Shown piece after piece: positions 26,601 through 38,590 of a stretch of DNA of 64,000 nt. The translations under genes and the position numbers were made by a program. Below the pieces are notes generated by a model, which worked only from the letters and a program-made list of their open reading frames with translations, was not told the origin of the DNA and did not search any database. The stretch is taken from positions 13,330,001-13,394,000 of the forward strand of contig OU612073.1 in the NCBI GenBank assembly GCA_914767715.1, written 5' to 3'. How positions within the stretch are numbered: position 1 is the first letter of the stretch; each line of letters starts with the position of its first letter. Source of the DNA: Membranipora membranacea. Taxonomy: Eukaryota; Bryozoa; Gymnolaemata; Cheilostomatida; Membraniporidae.

Positions 26601-26756
26601 GATTTTCTGTTAATTACGCATTGTAGATTGTTCGAATTATTTAAAATTCATTGTAACTGATGAAACAAATACAAACTTTGTTTGTCCTCCAGGCAGTGGA
26701 ATGTTTATCTTCAAGCTTGGTGGCTGCAGCATTAGCACAACAAATTTCTGTTTGAG
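23659..26756. other. spacer between units A and B, made of unit-specific repeats
   Basis: The first part holds the eroded remainder of the receptor A tail: NTPPMPCRGLRG near 23770, and a CDFED-like stretch near 24023 followed by an early stop. Two blocks then recur after every receptor. One is at about 24235-24385 (the TTTTTGCAGTTGACGTAATA segment), the other at about 24768-24990 (the TTCTGCTTACCATTCATCTG segment). From about 26094 a third block matches the sequence before receptors C and D. No gene is supported; the frame at 26282-26482 is part of that repeat. Confidence 0.65.
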
Positions 26757-26765
26757 TATAAAAAT
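26757..26765 (+). promoter_or_regulatory. TATA box of receptor B
   Basis: GAGTATAAAAATA lies 58 bp before the split start codon. The same element at the same distance precedes receptor C (38532-38540), and it falls in a short deletion in receptor D. Confidence 0.6.
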
Positions 26766-26814
26766 ACCTCTAAATCTTTTTCACCAGATATCATAAACAA
26801 TACCAACCGATGAT

Positions 26815-29800
26815 ATGTGAGTAGAAATGTATTAGTATTATTAATTAGTATTCTGCGTTTTGAATAGCTTAATTATATCTTACTCTATGCATTCTATGTG
26901 TCTAATGGGTGTACCGTGATTGATATTATATTTTTGAATGGTTCGAAATGTAGAGGCATACGTTGTTACAAGCCATAATTCCAAGGGTTGTACGCCTTTC
27001 ATGAACTGATTGGTAATATTATAAATTTCAGGTTGTGCATCAGAATTGCTGAAACTTTCATCGTAATAATGATATCATACGGATTATGTACACAAGGTTG
27101 GTTTTTAACTTAATTTAATATGTAAGCCTAATAATTAATCTGCTTCTAAGATTAACAACCCTGTGGTTTCAACCAACAATAATAAATAAATGATGGATAA
27201 CTGCATTTAAACACTTGTGACCACACTAGCAATCTGCAGTGGGTCATGTTGTCTTTTTTCCTTAATGGAATTTGCATAATTAATTATTAAACCATATCTG
27301 GAATTTTTTGCCATGTTCACATGTGGTTTGGTGAAGCTGCATTTCGTTTGATTCAATGCCACCGGTGAAAATTGCTGCTTTTGTAAATCCGCTCAGAGAA
27401 TTCTCTGTCTGATTTCAATTGATTGCAATATTTTAGGAAGTTTGAGAGGAGAGAAAAGGATTAATATAGATGATGCTAAGGTTTGCAGCTCATCAAACGG
27501 CAGTGATACCGAAAACACAGCGGACACCCAGACGACAGTAAGACATTGTGCCGTGGAGATTTCAGGGAACCAAACCGAGGTGGAGATCCGGATTATTGGG
27601 ACTTGTGACAGCTGCGTACTCATCTTCAATCAGCAGAGTAATGACAGCAGTCACTGCCTGTTGAACAGAACAATCACAAGTAATACAGAGAATGGATCAT
27701 GCCCACAACAGAGAGAATACTTTAGTGGTGATGTTGATCTACTATTACAGATAGAAAGAAGAGATAAAGCTGTATATCGTATTACATTTGCAGGTAACAT
27801 TATATTGTTTATTGATTATTTAAAAATGTATGTAGATCATGATTCTTGACTTAAATACCTTGGTTCTTTTGCCAAACACTCTTCAAATCTTCACTTACTA
27901 TAAGCGGCTTGTCTCACACCAATATCTGTTACCATTTTTTTTCAGTTTATCCTGTTTTTTCATTCACGACGTCCTCCTCTGAAGGTAAGATTGATGTCAG
28001 TCGATCTCCCGATGGATACATCACCAACGATTCAACCTGGAAAGGAAATGGCACATCAAACAGTCACATGCCAGCAACACTTTTCAATATGCCATTGGCA
28101 GGGGCTGTGACCATAGACATATATCAGTTAGATGCAATATTACCAAACTTTCAGCAACTTAACATCTTCAACGAAGACAAATTTGTCGACTTGAAAATCC
28201 AAAGTCAGAGAAATTTACCGCTGAGATTCTTTGGTTCCGATAAAATCGCTCTGCTTTTTCAAACAGTACAGGGATATGTTCTGCAAGATGATATGATCCA
28301 CGTCAGATACTCAGGTATGTAATAATAACATTAATTAATTCATTAGTCTTAGTTTGGAATGTGTATAATAGCGCTGACAGCTTGCATTCAAGTTGTAATA
28401 CTTCAGGTATGGTAGCCAACATAACACGGCCTCACAGTTCTGTAAATAGAACCCATGATATCATCACAATTCTTTTTCATGCTACCTAAAGCAAGATAGG
28501 ATTTAAATTCTCAATACAAAGCAGGTATGCCCATAGTTTAGACCGATATTGACAAATAATTAGTGACCATTTGACAATATCATGGGGTCTATGTATTGCA
28601 GCACTCCCTAAAAAACCTTGTTATTCAAACGCTTCATTGTTATCATGCTCCCAATCATCATGAGGAAAATTTATGTATTTTCTATAGCACGATCGTGTAA
28701 TACCAACATCAGACATTTGAACAAGACAGCCTTAGAGAAGACTGGCATTCTCGGAAACACAGCCTCACTATACAAAGCTTCTTGTCTGAATGGCTTCAAA
28801 CTGCTTCACAAGGTCAAAAAGTCCCGCTGCCAAGATCATAAATGGGATCCCCCTCGTGAGTGTATAGAAGACGATGCTGCCGATTACTCAAGCATTCAAA
28901 CACAAGTGACAGATGAAGGTATTTAAAGTTCCCTTTGCTCACATGATACACTAATGACATGCTTATTTCTATAGAGTAACCCGCACACAGGACACTGCAA
29001 ATTTTGCTCCCATCATAGCAAAATCTGAAAGTTATACCCTCTTACTTTACCAATTTCAGGACTTTTAAATAATCAGTTTTAAGCAAAACCAAAGAATAGG
29101 CTTTTAACTTCATTCATTGTTTTTTTTGACAGTGACTACCAAATATCTACATAATGGAGATCTTAGCACTCAAGATGAAGAACAGTCTTCAGACGGTAAT
29201 AAGGATATTACTAATTCAGTAGTGGCCTCTTCAGCTCCGATTATATCAATAATTGCGATCACTCTGAGCTTGTTGGCAGTTGCTGCGATCTTGCTGATTT
29301 CACACAGTTCTAGAGTTAGGTGAGTAATAATATCTTATCCGAATTTTGTTTTATTTGACTTCCTGTGTGGTCATAGAAGACACACAATTGACATTCTACG
29401 ATAAATCACTATTGGGCGAAGATTTCTACTCTCTTAGCCTGAGCTCTGAGGGGACAGAGCAGAATTATACATGATGTTATCCAATGCTTGGTGGTTAAAT
29501 AGGTAGGCCAAAGCTATATTTTGGTTCAGATCGAGTGTTGATTATAGAGAAGTTCTAGTAATTATATGGAGATAAAAATTTATAGAAAGTTATAATGAAG
29601 ACTGGAAAAATTGAGTGTGACTTAGCCTCAACCATGTATTATGTTCAAAGTTCTCTCAATTAGTCACCTAACAAGAGCGATCACTGTGGGAAATTCTAAA
29701 GAGCCTAGCTTGTCTGGTCAGGCTATTTTGAATCATATTTCATAGTGTGCAGCATGGTGATTGATAATCTCTTGAATTTATAATTCACTACAGAATTAAT

Positions 29801-32227
29801 ATTTTGTGGCTAACCTGCTATAGCACACATTGTGACACTGCAATTTAACTGAAAACCAAACTCTTTCTAAGTAATCAAAATAGCAGTATTCCTACACTTT
29901 TTCATATTTAAATTTTATCAGGTTGTGTTTAATTTGTTTAATGTTGTTATACAGCAATTTTCTTATTTTCAGATCTAGGAGCAGAGAGAAAATGCCTGCC
30001 AGTCTAACCCAACCAAGACTACAAGGTTTGTCAGCTACCAATACCTGATCGTGATTAGATATAACTTGTTCACTTTATTACTGTAGTTTACAGTAGTGCT
30101 ATAAAAATTTTATGTTCTGTAAACAATTCAGTAGTTACCAATCGTAGCGGCAGTAACAACAACTATAATTTGTAATAACAAAACATTGGTGAAAAGGTTT
30201 AGTATTGATCAAAAAATATTATGTAAAAATATACAATGAAAATAGTCCACTACTAAAAATTATCTACAATTAAGTTCTTTTGATGTATGTAGGCCCCTCC
30301 GGCTTGCAGTAGTATGCTCGATAGGAATTAAAGTCATCTGTATTACTCATCATACTGTTGTAATCCACGCATCCCATACGGCTCATCAATAGATTCAGTT
30401 TATTACCACGCAGATAATCCTCTGGACAGAGCAGACAGGCGCACCTGCGTTCATCATCGCCTGGAAAGGCAGATACCCTTGTCTCATTAGTTTCGAAATC
30501 CCGTCGACAATTGCTATAGCAGACACGGGCTGATATAAATTTTTCTTCTGTTTGGGCCATCCAAAACATGTCTAAAAATGAAATAATAAGTAATTTAGAT
30601 TCCCGTCACTCCCCAGAACTAATACCCCTTTATTAAATCATCTATAATGGATGTTTCGCATGACCAAATCTGGAAAGCAGTATATAAACGTTGAAGTTTG
30701 TTTATTGCCTAATTCTAAATTCGATAGTAGGATGATAGCATTGAAAGTACAGCACATAAGTGGGACAAAGATTGAATGGAGTCTGAGCTGCATAAGTTGA
30801 AAAATCGCATATAAAATTCAAAAAAGGTGTTTTGTCTCTTGGTGGCTCCACACTTTGATGGTCCGTATTTATCAATTTTCGATCGGCGAGCAGATTTTCA
30901 GATGGTTATCAAAAGAACAGTTTGAGATAAACAATCTAGCTGATAGGTGGATATTTGATCTCAAAGCATTGTACAGCCCTAACACAACTCACCTGGTTTT
31001 TCATGATCGGGTCGGTTACAGATGCGATAACCCTGAGCTCCATCAAAAAGGAATGAGATGATAACAAGAGTTACCACAAAAATCAGTCTAGCTTCTTCCA
31101 TTCTTAATGCAAGCTGATACTTTAATACAGAGGTGTTCTTCTCAATGATGACCATAACAGTTGTGATCCATTAGCCCCAATACATTTCTTTTATATGACT
31201 GGAGGACTAATCCTAGGTCCTTATTGGTAATAACTTATCAATCTGTGCTCATTGTGGTTTTGTTAAGCTTGTTACGCATTTGTGGTGAAAAGAGTGAAGT
31301 ATGATGTTGTCAACAGAGACAGATAACAGATGTCTTGAATGTCATGTTTTACATATCCTAATTTCTGGAATACAAGTTTGAGGGTAAAACAATAATGGTG
31401 CTATCAGTATTATTCTGTCTATCATATCATCTCAGTATTACATTAATACCAAAGATCAATCAATATTGCACTTATTATTATGAACCCTATGTAGGCCTAT
31501 CATGATTAAAAATTGTTCCCATGATGAGTAAAAAACTTTTACACTGGATGATGAATGATTAATGAATATCATCTTTTTAGCCACTATAGGCTCTATTCCA
31601 ATTCTACTCCCCATTGTATGTAGTTAAACAATATCACAGCAATGCCTTTTGAAGACGCACATTACCGTTAATTTATTACTATCAACACCTTATTTTCCTT
31701 GTTAATATACCATGGGCGTTTTTCGAATTATGATACTGATCTAAATTGTATATTTGTGAATCGGCTGATATTCTCTATTTTCTGTACAAGTTCCAAGTCC
31801 GACTCCACAAATCACCCTCATTTAACTCACATATGTTTTATTCAATTTAGATTGTAAAGAAGAAGCCGACATCGATCCTGTGTCGGATTTTGAATTTATC
31901 AAGAAAACTGATCCCTATCTGGATTATTGCGAGATAGATGAGTACGATATGATTAACGATCTGGACAGAAAGAAAACTGCCAAAGAAAGATTTTCCGATA
32001 AGGGGCCAGATGGAAATTCTTGGTCTGGCCCTTCATTCATGGAGAACTTGAAGCTTCCCTCCTTGGATTTATTGGGATCGATTTTCCGAGAATTCAGCAA
32101 AAGGGGTAAAAATCAGCAAAACAAAGGGTGTTCAGATCTCAAAAAGAAAAAAAGAACTAACCTTCATGGAAGGGGAAAAATACCTAATACACCTCCGATG
32201 CCTTCCCGAGGGCATAAGGCCATGTGA
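26815..32227 (+). CDS. receptor B: single-pass receptor with six-Cys, CUB-like and sushi domains and a tyrosine-based tail
   Basis: Exons: 26815-26816, 27032-27096, 27437-27793, 27946-28314, 28688-28918, 29133-29319, 29973-30025 and 31851-32227. They join in frame to 546 codons plus stop. Order: signal peptide (MLCIRIAETFIVIMISYG), six-cysteine domain with several N-glycosylation sites, cysteine-free CUB-like domain ending in MIHVRYSG, sushi domain (four cysteines, WDPPREC), stalk, membrane segment (APIISIIAITLSLLAVAAIL), short basic exon and tail. The tail reads FEFIKKTDPYLDYCEI, so the first ITAM tyrosine is phenylalanine, followed by YDMI and PPMPSR. It stops 66 codons or more before the C-terminus of receptor C, although homologous sequence continues past the stop. 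Probably a cell-surface recognition receptor; the ligand is unknown. A gene on the opposite strand lies in intron 7. Confidence 0.8.
30270..31101 (-). CDS. nested CPEDY-family cysteine-rich secreted protein, unit B
   Basis: Two exons on the minus strand in intron 7 of receptor B. Exon 1 (31101-30993) is a signal peptide (MEEARLIFVVTLVIISFLFD) plus RIC. Exon 2 (30571-30270) runs from DMFWMAQTEEKF to a stop after YIKRT. The product has 136 residues with eight cysteines after the signal peptide, enough for four disulfides, and the core CACLLCPEDYLRGNK, MGC and YYCKPEG. Phase-1 intron, donor CCAG/GTGAG, acceptor TTTTTAG. A small secreted protein, possibly a ligand, co-receptor or effector for the host receptor (inference). 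The family is not recognised. Confidence 0.85.
31188..31227 (-). promoter_or_regulatory. promoter of nested gene B
   Basis: On the minus strand: CCAAT (31223-31227), GGATTA (31208-31213), then ATATAAAAG (31188-31196), the last about 90 bp before the ATG at 31101. GGATTA is the classic target of K50-type homeodomains such as Otx. The spacing is preserved in units C and D and in the two left-hand copies. Confidence 0.6.
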
Positions 32228-33789
32228 GTTTTCTCCCAGAGATCACAAACAACTGAGGTTGAGGAGCACAGAGACAGTTCTGCAGAGCCAAATGAGGTTA
32301 TACAATCAAGAAATCAGCTTCAACCTGTTTAGATAAGAGGATCTGCAGACAATCCTAGTACAAGCCACTACAGCAGTGCGACAATTAAGAACAATTCAAA
32401 TCATGATGATCCCCTATCAGAAAGAGAAGTAAAAACTACTCCGCTAGTGATTATCTGTGATTTTGAAGATGCTCTCAGCGTTTACCGTGTATATACCCTT
32501 GATGAAGGCAAAATTGTGTAGTTTTTTTGGTTTATAATTAGGCAAAATAGAACAAGGAATATTTTGGTACTGATTTGATGTATTTTGGCTGTGCTGTGAA
32601 TCTGGCCCGCAAATCACTTTGTTGATATTATCTAGATGTGCATTTCTTGATTTGTATGTAACAAAATAATTAAACCCAGAACACACTTGATAAAGCAGAT
32701 GGGCTGAATCACCTTTTTTTGCAGTTGACATAATAAGTGGTTTTCACAATCTGAATAATCCAGAGATTTGTGGTGAACACGGTGTCAATCATGCATCTTT
32801 ATGGATAAGGTACTTTGATCTTAATTATCTCCACATAATATTTCGCATCTATCTTGAATTATTTTTGTATTTGTCTGGGCAATTTTCTATGATTATGGCA
32901 TCGTTATATTGTTAAAAAAAATAAAAAATCTAAAACTAATGAAACAGGAGATTACTCTTTCAGCGTGTTAGGGTTCAAATTTCCTCTTTTAAATCTTCTG
33001 CCTATCTCATAGCTTCCAAAGGATCTACAATCAAATTTGCCAATAAAACAATTCCGTGAGGCAGAACCTGTGAGTATGAACTGGAGTGCTAACCATATAT
33101 TTGATGAATATGACTCTTGATAGAAGCATTTTGCAGATTATGATGGTAATTAAGCTGGATACAAGGATGTATTTTATCTTTTGTTCTGCTTACCATTCAT
33201 CTGATTGGTTGACTGGTATTATTGTTACTCACATTAATAGGACTTTATTCGAATAGCATTGTGCTGCGGGTTTCCTGCTTATGCAAAATAAGAGGTTAAG
33301 AGGATTGTCAAGGTTTTACCTTAATCCATGTAACAGATATTTGACTGCACATGGTTAATAGGCAGGTGGTAAATTCAGAATTTTTTGCATTTGAGGTAAT
33401 TGTGAATTTTCACAATGAATGTACTTATTATGGATGGTTTGGTAGCTCCCCAAATTACGGATAGAACTACTTGTCTTTGTCCCATCCTGTTGATACTGTT
33501 ATTTCCTTATTCATCCCGTTGAAATTCACTACATTGTGGCAAATAAGCCATTGTCTTGATATGACCAACATGCTGACTGAAAACCTTGTGTAAATATCTG
33601 TAAAAGAGAATGTGTACAATGATTATCATGGCGATCATAACAGCTCACATATTAAAATATATATAGACCTATTAGGCCAGAAGCAGCCTAGCTGTAACTG
33701 CTCTATAAAAAATGGCACGAACAATTTTCGATGGCAGGAAACTGATCGTATATTATACTTCATTGATGTTTCTTCTGTAAATTTCACCG

Positions 33790-34720
33790 GGTGTACCCAG
33801 TTGTAGTGGTCATATTTAGAAATTAAAAGGTGTTTTGTTTTGGCATTATATGTGTGGGGACTCCTATTCTGTGTAATATTACTAATCTAATCGTCAGGGA
33901 ATTCCAGGTTGAAACTGCATTGTGGGGATTTTGTTGACTTGCCAATTTATTTACCAAGTAAACTTGCAGAATTCTGCTCGTGTTAGATCAGGACAAATTT
34001 AAAATTTTCAATAAGTATAATGTCAGATCTTTATGAGGTTAGTATGATACTGTCTTGCGGCAGCATATCCGCAATATTTCTCAAAATTGCATATAATAAG
34101 TGAAATGTTAAGAATTCAATAAAAGGTGTTTCTAGGGTGGAACAACGTGCTGAATCCAATATTAAGGGTGTACCCAGTTGTAGCGATCATGTCAGCAGCA
34201 GCGCGGCAGCATATCCTCATTTCCTTTAAAAATTGCTTTTAATGAGTGAAATATTAAGAGTTTAAATAAAAGGTGTTTCAAGGGTATAATAACGTGCTGA
34301 ATAGACAAGAGTATAATAACGTGCTGAATATAAAGAAATAAGGGTGTAACCTAGAGCAAGTTTGATCCAATTGCCTGCATGCCTGTTGCTCCCGATCCAC
34401 TGGTCACGCCACGGCGTGACCAATGGATTGGAAGCCACTCGGAATGCAGGCAAATGGACCAAACTTGGTCTAGGGTACCCAGTCGTAGCAATCATGTTAG
34501 CGGAAGATCGGCAGCGCAGCAGCATATTGCAATTTTTCTCAAAATCGCTTATAATAAGTGAAATGCTATGAGTTTTAAACAAGGGTATATCTAGGGTAGA
34601 ACAACGTGCTGAATCTAAAACTGAGAGTGTACCGGTTGTAGCAATCATATCAGCGGCAGCGCGGCAGCATACCTGCACTTTTCTTCACAATCGGTTTGGT
34701 AAGTGATTAATATGGTCAGC
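33790..34720. repeat. degenerate tandem repeat of about 145 bp
   Basis: Copies share GGGTGTACCCAGTTGTAGCG, GCGGCAGCATA, AAGTGAAAT and ACAACGTGCTGAAT. Recognisable starts are near 33792, 34160, 34480 and 34625, with a palindromic element inserted between copies. Origin unknown. Confidence 0.7.
34352..34482. mobile_element. palindromic MITE-like element, about 130 bp
   Basis: An almost complete palindrome with arms of about 62 bases (ends CTAGAGCAAGTTTGATCCA and TGGACCAAACTTGGTCTAG) and a centre at GGTCACGCCACGGCGTGACC. It sits inside the 145 bp tandem repeat and has no coding capacity. Confidence 0.65.
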
Positions 34721-35080
34721 AGGAAACAGGACTTTATGTATGATTTTAACAAGATATTCTATCACATCATTTTAAAAGGTGGTCAGCGACAGCACTACAT
34801 CTCAATGAGAAGAAGACAAAAAGCAGCCTAGACGGGAGACAAATTTGATGTAGGAAAAAAGTGTGTACCCAGTTGAAGAGGTCAGCCGCAGCACTACTGC
34901 ATATCCCAAATATTCACACTATCGATATGTGATCAGTGGGAAGTCAAGAGTTTGATGCAGTTGACACAAGTCAAGACTATAGTCCTGGGTTCTACATTGT
35001 ATATGTTTTATCATTGCATGATAATATGCTATATGCTATATGCTTTGCTATAGCTTCTGCTTCTGGCTTATATGATAATA

Positions 35081-35335
35081 GGTAAATTCGCGCCCTTGGT
35101 ATCTATATTAAAGAATCATTCATCGTAATCATTTTCATGGGGAAATCCAACTGAATAGATTTTATGATTAGGAATACGGTTTTTCAATAATATTGATATG
35201 AAACTTAGAATTATCTCCTCATTGGTAATAGGGAGACAACTTGAATTCAAGTTGGATTCAGTTGGATTTCCCCATGAAAATGATTATGATTAATAATTAT
35301 TTAATATAGATACCAACACAAGGGCCGAATTTACC
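35081..35335. mobile_element. MITE with about 75 bp terminal inverted repeats
   Basis: The ends GGTAAATTCGCGCCCTTG and CAAGGGCCGAATTTACC are inverted and continue through TATCTATATTAAAGAAT and CATTTTCATGGGGAAATCCA. The flanks are AATA on the left and TAATA on the right, compatible with a TA-rich target duplication. Total length about 255 bp, non-coding. Confidence 0.7.
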
Positions 35336-36774
35336 TAATACAAGATTTTAGGTGTAGCATTAAACACTGTTCGATGATTAAGAGTTTACGTTTGACTTCC
35401 TAAGTTTGAGATAAAAATTAAAAGATGTGAATTGCTGTCCATATATATTTTATTGATCACAGTTTATTGTTTCAAAAATAAATAATTTAGTCACTTTTCA
35501 ATATCTACTGTAATAGCAGCAGCTGAATCAACTACAAAAATGTGAAAAAAATAAAATCATCCCAATAAAATATCGCTACATATTACCAGAATATCACATT
35601 TATTTAGAATTATGCACAACCGGAGGATGCAAGCTATCAAAAAACTGCTCCAGATTTATTATTGTATGCTAAAATCATAGCAATCAAGGGGTTATAGTTC
35701 TATGTACTCACTTAAACGGATGGATTTAATATACCTTGGTAGAAACTAATAACATGTATCATGTGTGATGTCTGGGTGTATTTTTCCGAAGAATCTAAAT
35801 ATTTATAAATTTATCGCCAGTGAAGAGGCGCATTCACATCAGTTATAGAAGGCTCACATTCAGAATAAGGTATATGGGTTTCACTAGACGACGGTGGTTG
35901 CAATAACCTAAAGGAAAGTCAAAACCTTTTGAAAATCTGTAAAAGTAATCTAGTGGTGCAAACTATTACTGTGATTTTGATCTCTGAACTGTGCCAAGCA
36001 AACAAGGATACCGCAGATGTTACAGAAGATTAGGTGGTATTTTGCTGCCACATAATAAGTGTAGATTGTTCAGGCAGCAAGATTGATATTGAGAAATCCT
36101 TCGCCCCCGGACACAATCAGGGATGCCTAAAGCATAAATAAACTCATATAAACACAAATCAATATGCGCTACAAATAGAAATTTTTCAGTTGCATGATAT
36201 CATGTTACATCACTTTGAGTAAGATGTGATGTTGAGAGCCTACATGAGATAATTATGTGCTATAACACATGTACTTGATTTGCTGGTAGAATTGTTTGTT
36301 ACTGTCGTACCTTAAGAAAGTTTGTTATTATACAAGCATCTCGTGTTTGCTCAAAGGAGCTGTCGCCCTTTTCACCGCTAAAAAATATACAAAGGTATAT
36401 TCCCGTGCTGTGCCAACAAAGGAAGCCATTTTTTGCATATACAGGGGATTCAAACTCTAAAATGCCTGAAAATTACATTATTTTATACAAAAAATGTTTG
36501 AAAGTTGTTGGGAGTTGAGTTGAAAACTATAGAATGTATGGGCTGGCCATAAAGAGGGTGACAATATGCCCAAAAATCCTCTGAGAGACTAGGGTGCATG
36601 CTGGTAAGGGCATTTGCCTCTTTGAGTCAGCACTGGGTCACAGACAAATTACAATGCTTGTACCTATAAAGGCTCTGTTATCTGTCAGTTTAAAGGCTTG
36701 ATACTTTGCAAGATAAAACTGAATAGGAAACGATCATTATTCTAATGATACTACTAATTGGTCAAATCATTCCC

Positions 36775-36865
36775 CCATCCAGGATTGAACCTGGGTCTAT
36801 GTGTTTGGCAGTCGATATTTGCGTTTGGCAAACAATTGTCCAACCCGTAACCTCAGCCAACATTG
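36775..36865 (-). repeat. tRNA-like SINE head or decayed tRNA
   Basis: The minus strand has an A-box-like TGGCTGAGGTTA and, about 60 bases later, a B-box-like GGTTCAATCC, the internal promoter arrangement of tRNA genes. I cannot draw a complete cloverleaf. A diverged copy lies at about 46567-46650, within the larger duplicated spacer, where the B box is damaged. Confidence 0.45.
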
Positions 36866-38531
36866 TTGGTCCGGTCCTGGTTGATAGCCAGAAAAACCTG
36901 ATAATTTGCACTCCCTCCAGTTCTAATCTGATTGGGTGAGGCAATAAGTGACCTCCCAGTCTTTGAGTGTGTGACAAGCTGTCAAAAATTGATGAGCACA
37001 TGGTGCAGATAGTGCAGAGGTGCAGAGGTGCTCACATGCCCAATGGTTATGATGCTTCTGAGCCAGGTTTAGAATATCAAGTTATCGAGCAGTACAAAAC
37101 ATATGATAGAGAGGAAGCTAAAATGAGTAAAGTACTCCAGTGCATCTCTAAATGTGTAAAGAGAGAGAGAAGGGAGCGTAAAACAGAAATTCCATCCCAT
37201 GATTAACCTGGCCAAAACATTACACTACACTGCACTGACCTTTCATCAAACAAATAAACAATTGCACAGCGATTTGAGATTACAATCAATCATTGTGAAG
37301 TTTGATGGATTGTGTGAGCTCAACTCCATGATAATGACATTGAAGTCATATTTTATTTCAGAATTATCATTAATATCTGTCATAGTAAATCATAATTGAC
37401 ATCGAATTCCAACCTGAATCAATTAATCAACCACAGGTATTGTCATGTTCTAAAGAAGAAATATGCAGAATTTAAAAATAGCAATCAGTCCCTCAGACAG
37501 CATTGTTATAGGCTGAGGCTTGCTTCATCTAAAAATAACAATAGATGAAGGGCTGTGTTCTTGAAGTACTAACAAGACATGGTTTGCAAAACGTTCCAAT
37601 AAAACCATGACAGACTATAAACTAACTCAATGTAAAAAAAATCTTTTCCCCTGTTATTCAGATCAATGCTATAACATCAAAGTTTCGGAGTATGAGGAGG
37701 CAAGCTCTTGGAGAAATGGAATAGAAAGAGATGGTACTATAACGAGGCTTAATTGAAGGTGTATTTTCTAAGAAATGATCCCTTGGGCTAATTTAAAATT
37801 GAATCTTGGCAAGGTACATCACATAGCTTGACATTCGAGAAATTTAGAAATCTGACATATGCCGACATGTCAATAACAATTCGCAACACCTGCGCATTGA
37901 AAACTCTTGAGGAAAATGGCATTGTTTCAAGGCCATTGTCTGAATATCATTGTAAACCTGGGTTAAATATTCAACATGGTAACAAAATGAGCTCGGTATC
38001 ACTACAAAAGTTAAGTCTGTCCTTCTCTTCCTTTGCTGTGTCGTCACACATTTGCAATATAGATTATTGATAGGGCGGTGTGGGAACTCATGATATGCCA
38101 AAGAGCAAGACCAAACTAACAATCAGGCAAAAAATCCAACTGCAACACCACTTCGTACTTGTAGGTTCCGCTCAACGATACAGCTGAGACTTAATAATAA
38201 TATTACAATGTGCAATTTTCATCTATAAAATACACTGCAACCTACAAAAAATTAAAACCATTTACCACAGGTGGGATTAGTGTTAATAATCTAACGATTC
38301 AAACAAGGGACGACAAGGAAAAAAGAGGAAGTCCATTGTTATGAAACAGGTAAAAAATGCTGTAATTTGAATCTGATTTTCTGTTAATTACGCATTGTAG
38401 ATTGTTCGAATTATTTAAAATTAATTCTAACTGATGGAACCAATACGAAAGTTTGTTTCTCTTCAAGGCAGTTGTATGGTTATCTTCGAGCTTGGTGGTA
38501 GCAGCATTCACACAACCAAATTCCGCTTGAG

Positions 38532-38540
38532 TATAAAAAT
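38532..38540 (+). promoter_or_regulatory. TATA box of receptor C
   Basis: GAGTATAAAAATTA lies 59 bp before the split start codon, matching the position of the element before receptor B. Confidence 0.6.
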
Positions 38541-38590
38541 TATCTCCAAATATTTTTCTCCAGATATTATAAACAAAACCAACTGATGAT

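Larger units (their letters stand above)
32228..38531. other. spacer between units B and C
   Basis: It starts with the untranslated remainder of the receptor B tail, including a CDFEDALSVYRVYTL segment near 32457-32501. Then come the two post-receptor blocks (about 32640-32810 and 33182-33400), a repeat-rich stretch (33.8-35.3 kb, listed separately), and a 35.4-37.4 kb stretch that recurs at 44.9-47.1 kb. The last part, 37.8-38.3 kb, is a pre-receptor block shared with 26.1 and 47.5 kb. Open frames here, such as 36967-37206, lie within duplicated non-coding sequence and show no domains. Confidence 0.6.

Noticed and set aside
36745-37206. Two overlapping + strand frames in the B-C spacer
   Set aside because: They lie across a tRNA-like repeat and duplicated spacer; the copy at 46.5-46.9 kb has different frame breaks, so there is no coding constraint.
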